Source: Bacteroidales bacterium (GTDB lineage: Bacteria > Bacteroidota > Bacteroidia > Bacteroidales > JAADJA01). From it: 64,000 nucleotides of DNA. Below the pieces are notes generated by a model. The model did no database searches and was not told where the DNA came from. It saw nothing but the letters and a program-made list of their open reading frames with translations. Location of the stretch: the NCBI GenBank assembly GCA_020052415.1, contig JAGVPB010000024.1, positions 36,021-100,020 on the forward strand, given 5' to 3'. Positions 9,701 through 18,006 of the stretch are shown piece by piece (within the stretch, counting starts at the first letter, position 1; every line of letters starts with the position of its first letter). A program made the position numbers and the translations under genes.

Positions 9701-11578
9701 TGAAGCGATTGTCGGGGGATCTACTCCAAAGGGTGGTGTATTGCTGTAAAGTACGGCTCCAACTGCAATCGCGCCTGAAGCATTTGATTGTCCAACCAAA
9801 GTGGAGTTTCCAGAATTGTATTCATTAAATGTCAGATCACCGCGAAATACAATAAATTTAAGATACACACTGGCCCCTCCTGAGGCTTTTACAATCATAA
9901 TATTTGTTTGAGCGCCTCCTGTTGTCACAGTGAATGGCAAAACCTCGATGGGTTGGCCCCCAATATTGCCCCTGTTAAATCCAAACAAAGTGGTTCCATT
10001 ATCATTGGTCAGGTATATGTCGAGATCGGTTGCGGTATTTTCAGAGCCCGAACCATCATCCCATTGCAGAACTATTGTATAGTTACCTTCACCCAAAGAG
10101 ACATTCTGGTAAATATCATTACCTCCGCCACCTGCAAAGTTGTGAGCAATACCGGCAATTCCCGGAGGTGTAATTCCATCATAAAAGGTACTTTGATAAG
10201 ATTTGTTTCCATAGTTACCAGCAGCAGAAAAATAGGTAACGCCGAGGGCTTTAACTTCATCCACAGCTTGAGCAACTTCACCATCCGTGAGAAAAGGCTG
10301 AGTAATATATGTGATGTCGTCAATAATGATATCACAGCCTGCCTGTTCCAAATCCCTGATGCCATCGGCAAAATCCGTGGCATTGATAAATCCTGTCCGG
10401 AATGCAAGTGTCGCACCAGGAGCAATATCGTGAATGATCTGAAGCATAGCTCTTCCTTCGTCAGTTCGTGTTCCATAGGGATAGTCAAGCAAAACCTCGA
10501 CAGGATTTGGATTATCCGGATTTACAGTGCCCGGGAGATCACCCTTAAGAACATCATCATGAGCCGGATCGCCAAGTTGAGTATTATAACTATCCGAAAT
10601 CACACCTATCTTCACACCTTCTCCATTTAAATCAAACCCATTACGCGTGAAATCGGATCTCATAGAAATGTCACCAAGGCTGGTAATAATACCGCTCGTC
10701 GGGATACCAGGGTAAACCGGCACTGCATAATTGATATATGCAGTCAGATCGTTTAAAGACAGCAGCACACTGATGGGTATTTTACCAATAATCACATTCA
10801 TATCCGGATCGGAAACAATGTCGGTTAATCCGTATGAGGAAGTCAGCAAATCAAGTAAAACATTGTACTGACCGTTTATCGGGAAAATTTCAACTAAAAC
10901 AGTGGTGCCAAAAATCTGAAAGATGTCATTCGATTCAGCCTCTCCGGTAGCAATGAATTTGTTGTAAAGTGAGGTTAACTCCGGGCCGATGAGTGAAATA
11001 AGTTTACCTCCTTCAGGAGGTGTATAATAAGGGATTATGTTCTGGTTACTACAGTCAAGAACAGATTGAAAATCAGCAATAGTAAAATTAACTATTAAAA
11101 AATCACCTCCTGCCTTAACCTGTGTACTTTGATTTTGCAGGCCTCCCGTGAGTGTATAAGTAATAGTAAATTCACCAGGTTCACCATTTCCAAAACCTGC
11201 AGTTCCTGTTAATCTAAATCCGGTAAAGGGATCACCTCCCAGGTTTGGACCCAAATCTATATTATTATAATTCAGGTTGCCTGAAATCACGGTGACAAAT
11301 ACATCTGAATAAGTTCCCGGCAATGCTTCAACTGAATATCTCGCCATGGCTTTACAGTTATTTGTACAACCATTATGTTTCACGCTAAAAACAATGGTAT
11401 AGCTATTATTACCATTATTGGTCACAGATTTTATAGCCGTTGTGTATCCCTGACCATGGTTCTTGGTTAAATCACAACTGTTCTGGGCTACTATAATTTC
11501 AGAGGGTATGGCGATTAATATTAAGCAAGCTGGAATAAATAATAATACTTTATTAAATTTTCTTATAAAGTTCTTCAT
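6713..11578 (-). CDS. Subtilase-like S8/sedolisin-type secreted protein with MBG domains, TALVN array and T9SS signal
   Basis: This 1621-residue protein has a signal peptide (1-32), a ~290-residue N-terminal region and a subtilase fold (~315-735). The Asp is in GVISDSYN (~328), and Asn of AAGNYGN and Ser of GTSAAAPHAAG (~675) are visible. At the position of the classical HGT motif it has DEGRAMLQIIHDIAPGA, i.e. Glu instead of the catalytic His, as in sedolisins. After the peptidase come an IPT-like domain and several MBG-type Ig domains (YGDS, YDGN and YDGT motifs). One MBG domain is interrupted by 14 TALVN units (~999-1121). The end (FVAYPNPTSDKVYI to the final RIIRK) is a type A T9SS sorting domain. 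It is probably cell-surface attached. It is a single gene with its own terminator. Confidence 0.88.
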   Translation of the reverse strand: MKNFIRKFNKVLLFIPACLILIAIPSEIIVAQNSCDLTKNHGQGYTTAIKSVTNNGNNSYTIVFSVKHNGCTNNCKAMARYSVEALPGTYSDVFVTVISGNLNYNNIDLGPNLGGDPFTGFRLTGTAGFGNGEPGEFTITYTLTGGLQNQSTQVKAGGDFLIVNFTIADFQSVLDCSNQNIIPYYTPPEGGKLISLIGPELTSLYNKFIATGEAESNDIFQIFGTTVLVEIFPINGQYNVLLDLLTSSYGLTDIVSDPDMNVIIGKIPISVLLSLNDLTAYINYAVPVYPGIPTSGIITSLGDISMRSDFTRNGFDLNGEGVKIGVISDSYNTQLGDPAHDDVLKGDLPGTVNPDNPNPVEVLLDYPYGTRTDEGRAMLQIIHDIAPGATLAFRTGFINATDFADGIRDLEQAGCDIIIDDITYITQPFLTDGEVAQAVDEVKALGVTYFSAAGNYGNKSYQSTFYDGITPPGIAGIAHNFAGGGGNDIYQNVSLGEGNYTIVLQWDDGSGSENTATDLDIYLTNDNGTTLFGFNRGNIGGQPIEVLPFTVTTGGAQTNIMIVKASGGASVYLKFIVFRGDLTFNEYNSGNSTLVGQSNASGAIAVGAVLYSNTPPFGVDPPTIASFSSVGGTPVNGMVRNKPEITAPNGVNTTVELGGVNIDGDPFPNFFGTSAAAPHAAGVAALIMEGRSKFYGDAFSPDQIKATLVNTALDMNTPGFDYSTGYGFIQADAALLIMANPSPYLTGLQYDTTFVPGDQPIEITVTGNYFTDGSVIYFSGVPLESGTAIVNGTTLTGTVPEFTGLYNPIQVYNPPMDGTNGSDGGLSNPLYFDTKETVLITIDDKSKKYGEILPEFTANYSIESINGSMPIDSSGISANRITRIKDIPFTTVATSLSNTGLWEIEPSAGDPLNPESAITATDTLDIALLNQYNFVFINGLLSIEKMELLIQPKDTTFVYGDSVSGIDFTYFFNNNTIDPDSNVVITEADQEAITSSLQQMHATALVNATALVNATALVNEFGEPLLDATALVNKSFLISEATALVNATALVNGTLIDPQALLDATALVNATALVNGTALVNATALVNGTALVNTYDEDGNLISATALVNATALVNATALVNATTINANSNNETIVILGEGDIAILAGDSVGTINLRSISLITGNTVGQHLIVPGGFLTNNFNVSYGLGILTITPAQATIAFNEESLTQIYDGNEKLPVVSTVPPDLNVDFTFNGDTIPPVNAGIYNVAATINDLNYLGSAVATLIIQPADATLVLGDLDHTYDGTIKAASVTTVPTGLSVIVSYSGNPKDAGSYIVTAITNEQNYTGSTNGILVINQAIATVKADNKVIDKGSPLPSFTATFSGFVNGENSSVVTSLTFSLSPAYAGSAGVYQIIPAASANNYTFTVINGTLYVNPYGPGTKNVKTSLICVEQIPPDNAGFTYIAHFAYQNDNATPVFVPIGPDNKLTGQGYFENSMQPELFMPGTGTWDARFDGNKLTWSVKSWNGNHKSSTASNASSSSAKCNKSSELINPDEDSIIQLQDFVAYPNPTSDKVYINIGEEMVTGKDVIVYDLFGNVCPAYIIDLSESILEIDFSVMKSGVYIIRLKLIDEQKLFRIIRK
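8215..8584 (-). repeat. Coding array of 14 TALVN units (18-bp period, diverged codons)
   Basis: Inside the S8-like gene the frame encodes [AG]TALVN fourteen times, mostly in direct 6-residue tandem. It is interrupted by four loops of 8-12 residues (EFGEPLLDA, KSFLISEA, GTLIDPQALLDA, TYDEDGNLISA). Codons differ between units (gcc/gca/gct, gtg/gtt/gtc), so the repeat is kept at protein level and is not a recent DNA expansion. Read as V-N-A-T-A-L the unit comes close to the left-handed beta-helix hexapeptide pattern. Confidence 0.85.
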
Positions 11579-11849
11579 GTTATGTTGGTTTTAAATTAAG
11601 ATTCTTTTTTCAGCACAGGGTGTTATTTTGAATGATAGCAATAGTGTGCCAACCTATAGTCCCACTTATTATAAATATTTGCTCTTTTTTAATAAAAGCA
11701 CATTGTATCAATGAAACAGGAATCTGTTTTATTTATGCCAAACACGTAACAAAATATAGAAGTAAAGTCTTTATGAATTTTACTATTTAACAGGATATTA
11801 ACAAAGATGCTGAAACAGTTTGATGCAGATTAAATTGATTGAGATTTAT
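11579..11849. other. AT-rich spacer without recognisable feature
   Basis: This stretch upstream of the S8-like gene should hold its promoter, but no clear TAnnTTTG box with a matching -33 element was found. No ORF, RNA or repeat is evident. Confidence 0.4.
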
Positions 11850-11859
11850 TAAATTGATC

Positions 11860-12003
11860 GGGATAAAAGGGGGGTAAGGGAAATAAGTGACAGGGGTGGC
11901 AGCGGCAGGAGCAGTAGCAGCAGGCAATATGCAGTCGGCAGTATGCAGTCGGCAAAGTCACACCCAAAACTCAAACCCAACTCCATGCTCCACGCTCCTT
12001 GCA
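11860..12003 (-). repeat. Modular word-repeat element after the ROK gene
   Basis: Read on the minus strand, starting 6 nt after the ROK gene stop codon: GGAGCGTGGAGCATGGAG, then a linker with GTGACTTTGCCGACTGC, further GCCGACTGCATA-type words, CTGCTCCTGCC-type words and finally TTATTTCCCTTACC. The order of modules is the same as in the copies at 42.9-43.2 kb, and the linker is about 80% identical to the copy at 4.5 kb. It encodes nothing convincing. Confidence 0.65.
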
Positions 12004-12009
12004 GTACTG

Positions 12010-12972
12010 TCAGGCTTTCAGTTCCTTCCAAACCAAAGCGCTCGATCCTAAAATTGCGGCATCACCCGGAGGTAATTGAGATGGCAACAGTTTAACTTTA
12101 TTTTTATAAATGTTCAGCATGTATTCTTCCATGTAATACTTGGTGGGTTCAAAAATCAGATCGTCGGCCTGGGCAAGCCCGCCAAAAAGAAAAATGGCTT
12201 CGGGACTGGTGTGAGCGACAGCGTCGGCAAGTTTTAAACCCAGCACTTCTCCTGTATAATCAAACGCTTCCAACGCAATCTTATCCCCTTTTCTTGCGAG
12301 TTCATCAATCATCAGTGCTGAAATTTCATTGAAACTCATATCGCGCATTTCACTGGGTTCATTCATTGAGGATAAAAGCTCAAAGACCGTCCGTTTTATT
12401 CCCGGTGCGGAAGTGTATGTTTCGAGGCAGCCCTTGCGGCCACAACCACAATCCCTGCCGTTCGGATCAAAAATGGTATGGCCGATTTCGCCGGCAAATC
12501 CATCATGACCATAAACCATTTCACCGTTAACGACTATTCCGCTTCCCACGCCGGTTCCAAGCGTGATCATGATAAAGTCTTTCATTCCTTTAGCTCCTCC
12601 GTAAATCATTTCTCCAATGGCGGCGGCATTGGCATCATTGGTCAGAACAATCACATTATAACTGAATTTACTTTTAAGGTAATCCACCACCGGCACAATA
12701 CCTTTGAATTTCAGATTGGGGGCAAACTCTATGGTTCCGTTGTAGTAATTTCCATTGGGTGCACCTACACCCATGCCAGTAATCTCTGTTTTGTCACCGG
12801 CCATCGCTACGGTTTCTTTGATCACCCGGGTAAGAGTCTCCATGAATGGATGATAATCTTCTGTTGTATTGGTGGGCATAGAGTTTCTGGCAATTATATT
12901 TCCATTCATGTCAACAACTCCGAGTACAGTGTTTGTACCTCCGATATCAATTCCGATAGCTGCTTTTTTCAT
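12010..12972 (-). CDS. ROK family sugar kinase (glucokinase-like)
   Basis: The 320-residue protein starts with the ATP phosphate-binding motif IGIDIGGTNTVLGVVD, followed by a second glycine-rich motif TLGTGVGSGIVVNG. It has the ROK signature with the zinc site: GEIGHT (His ligand) and CGCGRKGCLET (Cys cluster), near residues 155-190. ROK kinases phosphorylate glucose, N-acetylglucosamine or N-acetylmannosamine; the residues do not settle which. It lies 3 nt after the MFS transporter stop, so it is co-transcribed and very likely phosphorylates the sugar that the transporter imports. The length is typical of glucokinases (about 310-325). Confidence 0.92.
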   Translation of the reverse strand: MKKAAIGIDIGGTNTVLGVVDMNGNIIARNSMPTNTTEDYHPFMETLTRVIKETVAMAGDKTEITGMGVGAPNGNYYNGTIEFAPNLKFKGIVPVVDYLKSKFSYNVIVLTNDANAAAIGEMIYGGAKGMKDFIMITLGTGVGSGIVVNGEMVYGHDGFAGEIGHTIFDPNGRDCGCGRKGCLETYTSAPGIKRTVFELLSSMNEPSEMRDMSFNEISALMIDELARKGDKIALEAFDYTGEVLGLKLADAVAHTSPEAIFLFGGLAQADDLIFEPTKYYMEEYMLNIYKNKVKLLPSQLPPGDAAILGSSALVWKELKA

Positions 12973-12975
12973 AAT

Positions 12976-14178
12976 TTAAATTTTTTCTGATTTTAATGCT
13001 GAAATAAGAATATAAACCACTGCGCCGAGGGGAACCAAAAATCCAAGCATGACTGAAGTCTGATCTGCTACAAAACCCATCAATGGAGGAATGATAGCCC
13101 CTCCAACAATAGCAGTAACCATCAATCCTGAAAGCTCATTCGACCTTTCCGGCATCCGGTCAACCGTCATTGAAAAGATCAATGGAAAAATATTGGCAAA
13201 TCCAAATCCTATCAATATTATGCTTGCAAAAGTCAATAATTTTATCCCGGTGAACATCATTGCGAATCCAAGCAGGGAAACAATTATGGTGATCATCAGA
13301 AATTTCCGGGGCTTGAGGTTTCGCAATATTATTCCTCCCAGAAATCTCCCCAATAAAATCGGAAGGAAAAATAAAGCCCAGCTTACCCATAGTCCAAAGG
13401 TCATAATCCCGAATTTTTCTTTCATCAGGATTGGAACCCCTGAACTCATTGATACTTCAGCTCCAACGTAGAGGAAAATGGCGAGCACCATCATCAGCAC
13501 ATAACCGTTTCCTAATAATTTCAAACAGGAAATGAGAGTGGCCGGCCTGGTATTATTTTGTCTTTTTACCGAAACCGGTATCGCATTGAACAAAAACAGA
13601 TTGATCAGGATCAAAGCCGAATAAATTGGAAACAGTATGGACCAGTCAAGGTTAAAAATCTGCAATGCTAAAGGAGGAAGCAAAAAACCTAAAGACGAGC
13701 CAATAGCCTTGATTGATTGGGCAAAGGATAAATTACTCGAAAATTTTCCTTCGGGTGACACATCCCGCATAATCGGGTTACCAACCACCTGCAAAGTTGT
13801 AGCTCCTGCTCCGAGCAACAGGATTGAAAACATCAATACTATAAATTTTCCCTGTCCGGCTCCCGCCAAATCAGTGACCGGGCCATACATTCCGTTCAGG
13901 ATCGGGACAAGCAATCCTGCCAGGGCTATAATCAGGCCCAGGTTCATAATATACTTTTTCCCTTTCCTGTCCTGAAGCAAACCAAGCGGAACGGATAATA
14001 CACCGAACATAATAAATCCGGAAAATGTCAGCAACTGAGCCTGAAAGTTAGATATATTAAAGGAAACCTTTACCAAACCGACCAGGGGGCCGACAACATC
14101 ACCAAAGCCCATACAGAGAAAGGCCATGAATATAGGTACGGTTTGAAGAGCATTAAAATTTTTTGAAGATTTGTTCAT
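12976..14178 (-). CDS. FHS-type MFS sugar transporter (FucP/GlcP-like)
   Basis: The 400-residue protein has about twelve hydrophobic helices. The N-terminal helix ends in GFGDVVGPLVGLVKVSF, followed by NISNFQAQLLTFSGF and the loop PLGLLQDRKGKKY, which resemble fucose/galactose/glucose:H+ symporters of the FHS family. It imports a sugar across the inner membrane. Its ATG overlaps the stop of the preceding GH97-type gene by 4 nt (14175-14178), and the ROK kinase follows after 3 nt, so the three genes form a tightly coupled uptake and phosphorylation operon. Confidence 0.9.
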   Translation of the reverse strand: MNKSSKNFNALQTVPIFMAFLCMGFGDVVGPLVGLVKVSFNISNFQAQLLTFSGFIMFGVLSVPLGLLQDRKGKKYIMNLGLIIALAGLLVPILNGMYGPVTDLAGAGQGKFIVLMFSILLLGAGATTLQVVGNPIMRDVSPEGKFSSNLSFAQSIKAIGSSLGFLLPPLALQIFNLDWSILFPIYSALILINLFLFNAIPVSVKRQNNTRPATLISCLKLLGNGYVLMMVLAIFLYVGAEVSMSSGVPILMKEKFGIMTFGLWVSWALFFLPILLGRFLGGIILRNLKPRKFLMITIIVSLLGFAMMFTGIKLLTFASIILIGFGFANIFPLIFSMTVDRMPERSNELSGLMVTAIVGGAIIPPLMGFVADQTSVMLGFLVPLGAVVYILISALKSEKI

Positions 14179-14975
14179 TTTATATCCTGGTTGATTGAAT
14201 TATCCTGTGCTACCAAAATAACCCGGTATGAAGTGCCAATACCAGGCCTTATCACATTCTGAACCTCAGGTAAAAAGCTTATCTGACATTTATACCCGGA
14301 TTTCAATGGATTCTGCTTTACGAGCGTCATTCCCGGAAAACTGTTATCCTTTGAAGCAATAATTGTCACGCTGAAACCACTTTGTGAGACCAATTCAAGT
14401 GGAATAGTAAATTGTTCAGGTTTTGGGCTGCCATGCAATTCCGCATCGTTCTGTCCATCAGTTTTTGCCTCCCATTTCGTTGACTTATCATAAAGGTTAA
14501 ATTCCGTTTCTTCAGAGGCAATATTGATCATACCATCGTTATCCTTCTTTTCAAAATCATAGCCAAATGCAAATCCATTGTTGTAAGCCCTGAAAATAAT
14601 TTTAAAATGGTGCTCCGGATTCTCCACCTTATTAAGAAATACAATCATTTCGTTATATGGGCTTACCATGAACGATTCATCCTTCAAAATTAAAGTGTCT
14701 CCTGTAGTCACCGATCGTGATTCCGATTTAATATAAGATAAATCTTCCGTAAAGTTTGTCTGATCATCCAGAACAACTCCAAGCAATGACCAATCCACAA
14801 TAATTTCGCTTTTGCGATAAAACAAATACCAGGGCTCGCCATTGTTAAGGTTAAAGTACAGATGGTTCTGTGCATCAGGGGAAGGTAAAGCAAGTTCAGT
14901 GCTTGTTTTTATCTGATTGCATGAAATCAGAAGCAGGATTATCAGTAAAAAAAATAAAACTGATTTTTTTATCAT
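14175..14975 (-). CDS. Stand-alone GH97 N-terminal-domain lipoprotein (catalytic domain absent)
   Basis: The 266-residue product begins with a lipoprotein signal (hydrophobic core LLIILLLI, then SC at residues 18-19). It continues with a beta-sandwich domain like the N-terminal domain of GH97 alpha-glucosidases (SusB type): segments such as WSLLGVVLDD, AYNNGFAFGYDF and the closing TSYRVILVAQD. A full GH97 enzyme is about 650-720 residues with a catalytic TIM barrel and C-terminal sheet. Here the frame stops right after the N domain, and the MFS gene starts at the stop codon. It is either a 3'-truncated gene or a retained binding domain. The lack of internal stops and the tight coupling to the transporter suggest that it is expressed. 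Confidence 0.75.
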   Translation of the reverse strand: MIKKSVLFFLLIILLLISCNQIKTSTELALPSPDAQNHLYFNLNNGEPWYLFYRKSEIIVDWSLLGVVLDDQTNFTEDLSYIKSESRSVTTGDTLILKDESFMVSPYNEMIVFLNKVENPEHHFKIIFRAYNNGFAFGYDFEKKDNDGMINIASEETEFNLYDKSTKWEAKTDGQNDAELHGSPKPEQFTIPLELVSQSGFSVTIIASKDNSFPGMTLVKQNPLKSGYKCQISFLPEVQNVIRPGIGTSYRVILVAQDNSINQDIK

Positions 14976-15138
14976 TTCACAGGAAATTCAGGATGCTAAA
15001 ATAAGCAGTATCTGGTTTGCAGTAATAAAATTTTAAGGAAATAATTAATCGCAGAGTTTTTAAAAGATTCTATTAAAATCACTAAGCCGGTTAAATATTC
15101 TTCAGGATCAGGATTTTAAGTCGTTCAATGGTTATTGT

Positions 15139-17193
15139 TTAATCCGGCCGGTTGTTTTGCTTCAGAACATTCAGGATGGAATCGAGGAACTGTTGCCTCT
15201 TAAAAGGCTTGGAAATATAATCATCCATACCGGCTTCAATGCATAAATCTTTATCCGACTTCATTGCATAGGCTGTCAGAGCTATGATGGGTGTTCGCCT
15301 CCCAATCGTTTTTTCATAATCCCTGATGATCTTTGTGGCGTCATATCCATTCATCACAGGCATTTGAACGTCCATAAGGACGAGATCGTATTTATTGGCT
15401 TTAAACATTTCAACTGCAGCTTCGCCATTATCAACCGTGGTGATTTCCCAATCCTGAGACTTAGTGATTGCCTTGATGAGGAACTGATTTGCTTCATTAT
15501 CCTCAGCAAGAAGAATTTTCACTTTTTTAAACTTTATTTCTATATTTCCCTCGGGTATGTTCATTACCTCCGCAATATTAATACTATTTTTTAAATGTAT
15601 TGCAAACGGAATTGAAATGATAAATCTGCTGCCACTGCCCTGTTCACTTTCAACCCTGATTTTACCTTCCATCATTTCTACCAGCCTTTTTGTGATCGCT
15701 AATCCGAGGCCTGCTCCTTTTATTTTTTTGGTAAGATAATGATCGAGTTGTTTAAAATCATCAAAAATCATTTCGAGATGATCATTGATTATTCCTATTC
15801 CTGTATCTTCAACCAACACCTCTGTCCGGGCGAGATTACCGGATTTTTCGCTTTTTACAACAATCCAAACCGATCCTTCTTCAGTAAATTTTATTGCATT
15901 GCTTAATACGTTTATAAGTATTTGTTTAAATTTATTTAGATCGCCAAACAGGTCATTTTCCGTGATCCCATCAATATTAATATCAACTTTAATATTCTTT
16001 TTTAATGCCGCATCCTTAAAATATCCGGTTGTTTCATTTATCGTCTCATCGAGTCTGAAATCAACAGGATGCAACCGGATCTTGCCCGATTCAATTCTTG
16101 AATAATCAAATATATCATTTACAATCTGCACAAGTTGATTCCCTGAATCTTCAATCATATTGAGTATTCTCGCTTTTCTTTCATCTTTTTCCTGGCTCGA
16201 TAGCATTTCCGAAAAGCCAATAATCCCATTCAATGGGGTTCTTATTTCATGACTCATATTTGCCAGAAACTGGTTCTTAGCCTCGTTAGCCTTTTTCGAT
16301 TCTTCAACAGCCTTTTTCAGGTTCTCTTCCATAAAGTATCTCTTTTGCTCGAGTGACAGAACTTTGGCAAGAGTACCTATTATATTTACTTCGGTGTTGG
16401 AGAATTTTTTTGGAATTGTATCCACTACACACAGGGATCCTATTGTCTTTCCATCAACAATAACGGGCATTCCAAGGTAGGATCGTAAACCATACTTCAT
16501 AACATTGGGATCAGAATAAAAAAACTCAGTGCCCGTGATGTCCTCGATTATAACAGGTTTATCAACACCCTTAATAGTGGCTTCAAAACATATATGGCCA
16601 TCGGGTTTATCTATCCGGTCAAGGTCGGCAGGTGCATTATAATCCGACCATGTTATCAATGACCTTGTTTCGTCATCAATCCTGTTATATAACGAACAGG
16701 CACAGGGAATAATATCATTTGTTTTTTTTACGACAGTATGAATATTTTGTGTCGGGTCCAAACCCATTTCCAGAAAAAGATGATTAAGACCATTGATTTG
16801 ATTTTCATGAATTATGTGGGTTGTGATATCATTAAATAAAAGTGTTACATTTTCATGATCTATGGCCTTTACATGAACATCATACCACCTTTGGTTATAT
16901 TCAAAATAAATTTTGTTTTGAAAGTATTCAAGGGTTTTGAAGTTTTGAGCGTTTAATATTAATTGTTCAGAAATCAGGTTTTTAATTTCCGGTATAGCCT
17001 CTGACAACCTGTTACCAACCAAATCATTCCGGCATTTTCCTGATAATTGTTCGTAGACATCATTAACATCCCGAAATATTAAGTCTATAGGTTTTTTATC
17101 GGAATTATATTCAATTTGAAAATTGGCAAAAGCAAGTGGAATATTGCTGATCAATTGATTGATCTCCGGCTTTAGTTGTTTGAAAATATCCAT
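15139..17193 (-). CDS. Hybrid sensor histidine kinase (PAS-GAF-HisKA-HATPase-REC)
   Basis: The 684-residue protein has no transmembrane helix and so is a soluble cytoplasmic sensor. An N-terminal PAS-like domain (~15-130) is followed by a GAF domain (~145-285, with the motif GMPVIVDGKTIGSLCVVD). The dimerisation domain has the phospho-acceptor His in MSHEIRTPLNG (~314). The ATPase domain has N (FKQILINVLSNAIKF), G1 (DTGIGI) and G2 (GAGLGLAITKRLVE) boxes. A C-terminal receiver (~560-680) has acidic residues EDN, phospho-acceptor Asp in DLVLMDVQMP (~605) and Lys in YISKP. Such kinases usually pass phosphate to an Hpt protein or response regulator; no partner is adjacent. The signal is unknown. 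Confidence 0.93.
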   Translation of the reverse strand: MDIFKQLKPEINQLISNIPLAFANFQIEYNSDKKPIDLIFRDVNDVYEQLSGKCRNDLVGNRLSEAIPEIKNLISEQLILNAQNFKTLEYFQNKIYFEYNQRWYDVHVKAIDHENVTLLFNDITTHIIHENQINGLNHLFLEMGLDPTQNIHTVVKKTNDIIPCACSLYNRIDDETRSLITWSDYNAPADLDRIDKPDGHICFEATIKGVDKPVIIEDITGTEFFYSDPNVMKYGLRSYLGMPVIVDGKTIGSLCVVDTIPKKFSNTEVNIIGTLAKVLSLEQKRYFMEENLKKAVEESKKANEAKNQFLANMSHEIRTPLNGIIGFSEMLSSQEKDERKARILNMIEDSGNQLVQIVNDIFDYSRIESGKIRLHPVDFRLDETINETTGYFKDAALKKNIKVDINIDGITENDLFGDLNKFKQILINVLSNAIKFTEEGSVWIVVKSEKSGNLARTEVLVEDTGIGIINDHLEMIFDDFKQLDHYLTKKIKGAGLGLAITKRLVEMMEGKIRVESEQGSGSRFIISIPFAIHLKNSINIAEVMNIPEGNIEIKFKKVKILLAEDNEANQFLIKAITKSQDWEITTVDNGEAAVEMFKANKYDLVLMDVQMPVMNGYDATKIIRDYEKTIGRRTPIIALTAYAMKSDKDLCIEAGMDDYISKPFKRQQFLDSILNVLKQNNRPD

Positions 17194-17215
17194 TGATAAT
17201 CTTTATCAGAACTAA

Positions 17216-17971
17216 TTAAAGCAGGAAATTGATATTCGAACCAGGGTTGTATTCTTTTGTATTAATTCCAAATTTAAAAACCCTCATTGGTCTTTGGCCC
17301 TTCAGTTCAATCTTATGATCAGCCACTGAAAGTAATGTACCTTCTCGAAGGCCCGCAACATACACATTATTGTTTACTACCATAAATTCTTCTATTCTTT
17401 GTTCACGCGACTCTCCTCCATGACCTTCAATAACGGCATCAATATAATGCGGGTTGATCTGAAAAGGAACAAGATTAAGACAGTTCATACTTTCAGGTTC
17501 CACGATCGGCATATCGTTGGTTGTCCTCATTGTAGGACAGGCAATGTTTGCACCTGCGCTCCAGCCAAGAAATCCCACACCGTTCTCCACAGCCTCCCTG
17601 ATGACTTTCATTAATTTTAACTGGTGGAGCATGTAAACCAGATGAAAGGTATTTCCTCCTCCAACTGCAATGGCAAGTGCATCCTTTACTGATTGTGCAG
17701 GATCTGTTTCCCGGTGAATTGAATAAATTTCAAAACCCATAGAATTAAATACGGTACTGACCCTTTCCTCATAAGCATCATAAGAGGCTTCCAATCCGTC
17801 ATAGGATAAAGCAATCCCCGCATAAGGAATAAATAATATCCGTTTCACACCGATACATTCCAGGAATTTTTTTATGTGTGGTTTTGGCCATTCAAGGTAC
17901 TCTTCACCAAAGTTCGTAGAATTACTTATCAGTAACAATCTCTTTTTCATAGAATTATGTTTATTTTGCAT
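17216..17971 (-). CDS. pepE: Peptidase E-like (S51) alpha-aspartyl dipeptidase
   Basis: The 251-residue protein resembles peptidase E: the nucleophilic Ser lies in FLGWSAGANI (~140) within a class I glutamine amidotransferase-like fold, preceded by AVGGGNTFHLVY. The family hydrolyses Asp-X dipeptides. The chosen start (17971) has AGGAG seven nucleotides upstream; an alternative start at 17950 (MKKRLLLISNS) would drop seven residues and agrees better with the family N terminus. It is encoded downstream of the 911-residue protein with a 35-bp gap, so the two may be co-transcribed. The protein is slightly longer than the E. coli enzyme (229). Confidence 0.88.
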   Translation of the reverse strand: MQNKHNSMKKRLLLISNSTNFGEEYLEWPKPHIKKFLECIGVKRILFIPYAGIALSYDGLEASYDAYEERVSTVFNSMGFEIYSIHRETDPAQSVKDALAIAVGGGNTFHLVYMLHQLKLMKVIREAVENGVGFLGWSAGANIACPTMRTTNDMPIVEPESMNCLNLVPFQINPHYIDAVIEGHGGESREQRIEEFMVVNNNVYVAGLREGTLLSVADHKIELKGQRPMRVFKFGINTKEYNPGSNINFLL

Positions 17972-17977
17972 TTTTTT

Positions 17978-17990
17978 ACTCCTAAGGAGT
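17978..17990 (-). promoter_or_regulatory. Inverted repeat containing a Shine-Dalgarno sequence for pepE
   Basis: On the minus strand ACTCCTTAGGAGT carries AGGAG seven nucleotides before the ATG at 17971. ACTCC can pair with GGAGT around a TTA loop and would hide the ribosome site. A real Shine-Dalgarno is uncommon among the genes of this window, so it supports this start and hints at structure-dependent translation. Confidence 0.35.
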
Positions 17991-18006
17991 CGCTAATATA
18001 CACATT

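Noticed and set aside
9908..10630. 240-residue plus-strand ORF opposite the S8-like gene
   Set aside because: It lies entirely antisense to a well-supported coding sequence, with no promoter, signal or family resemblance.
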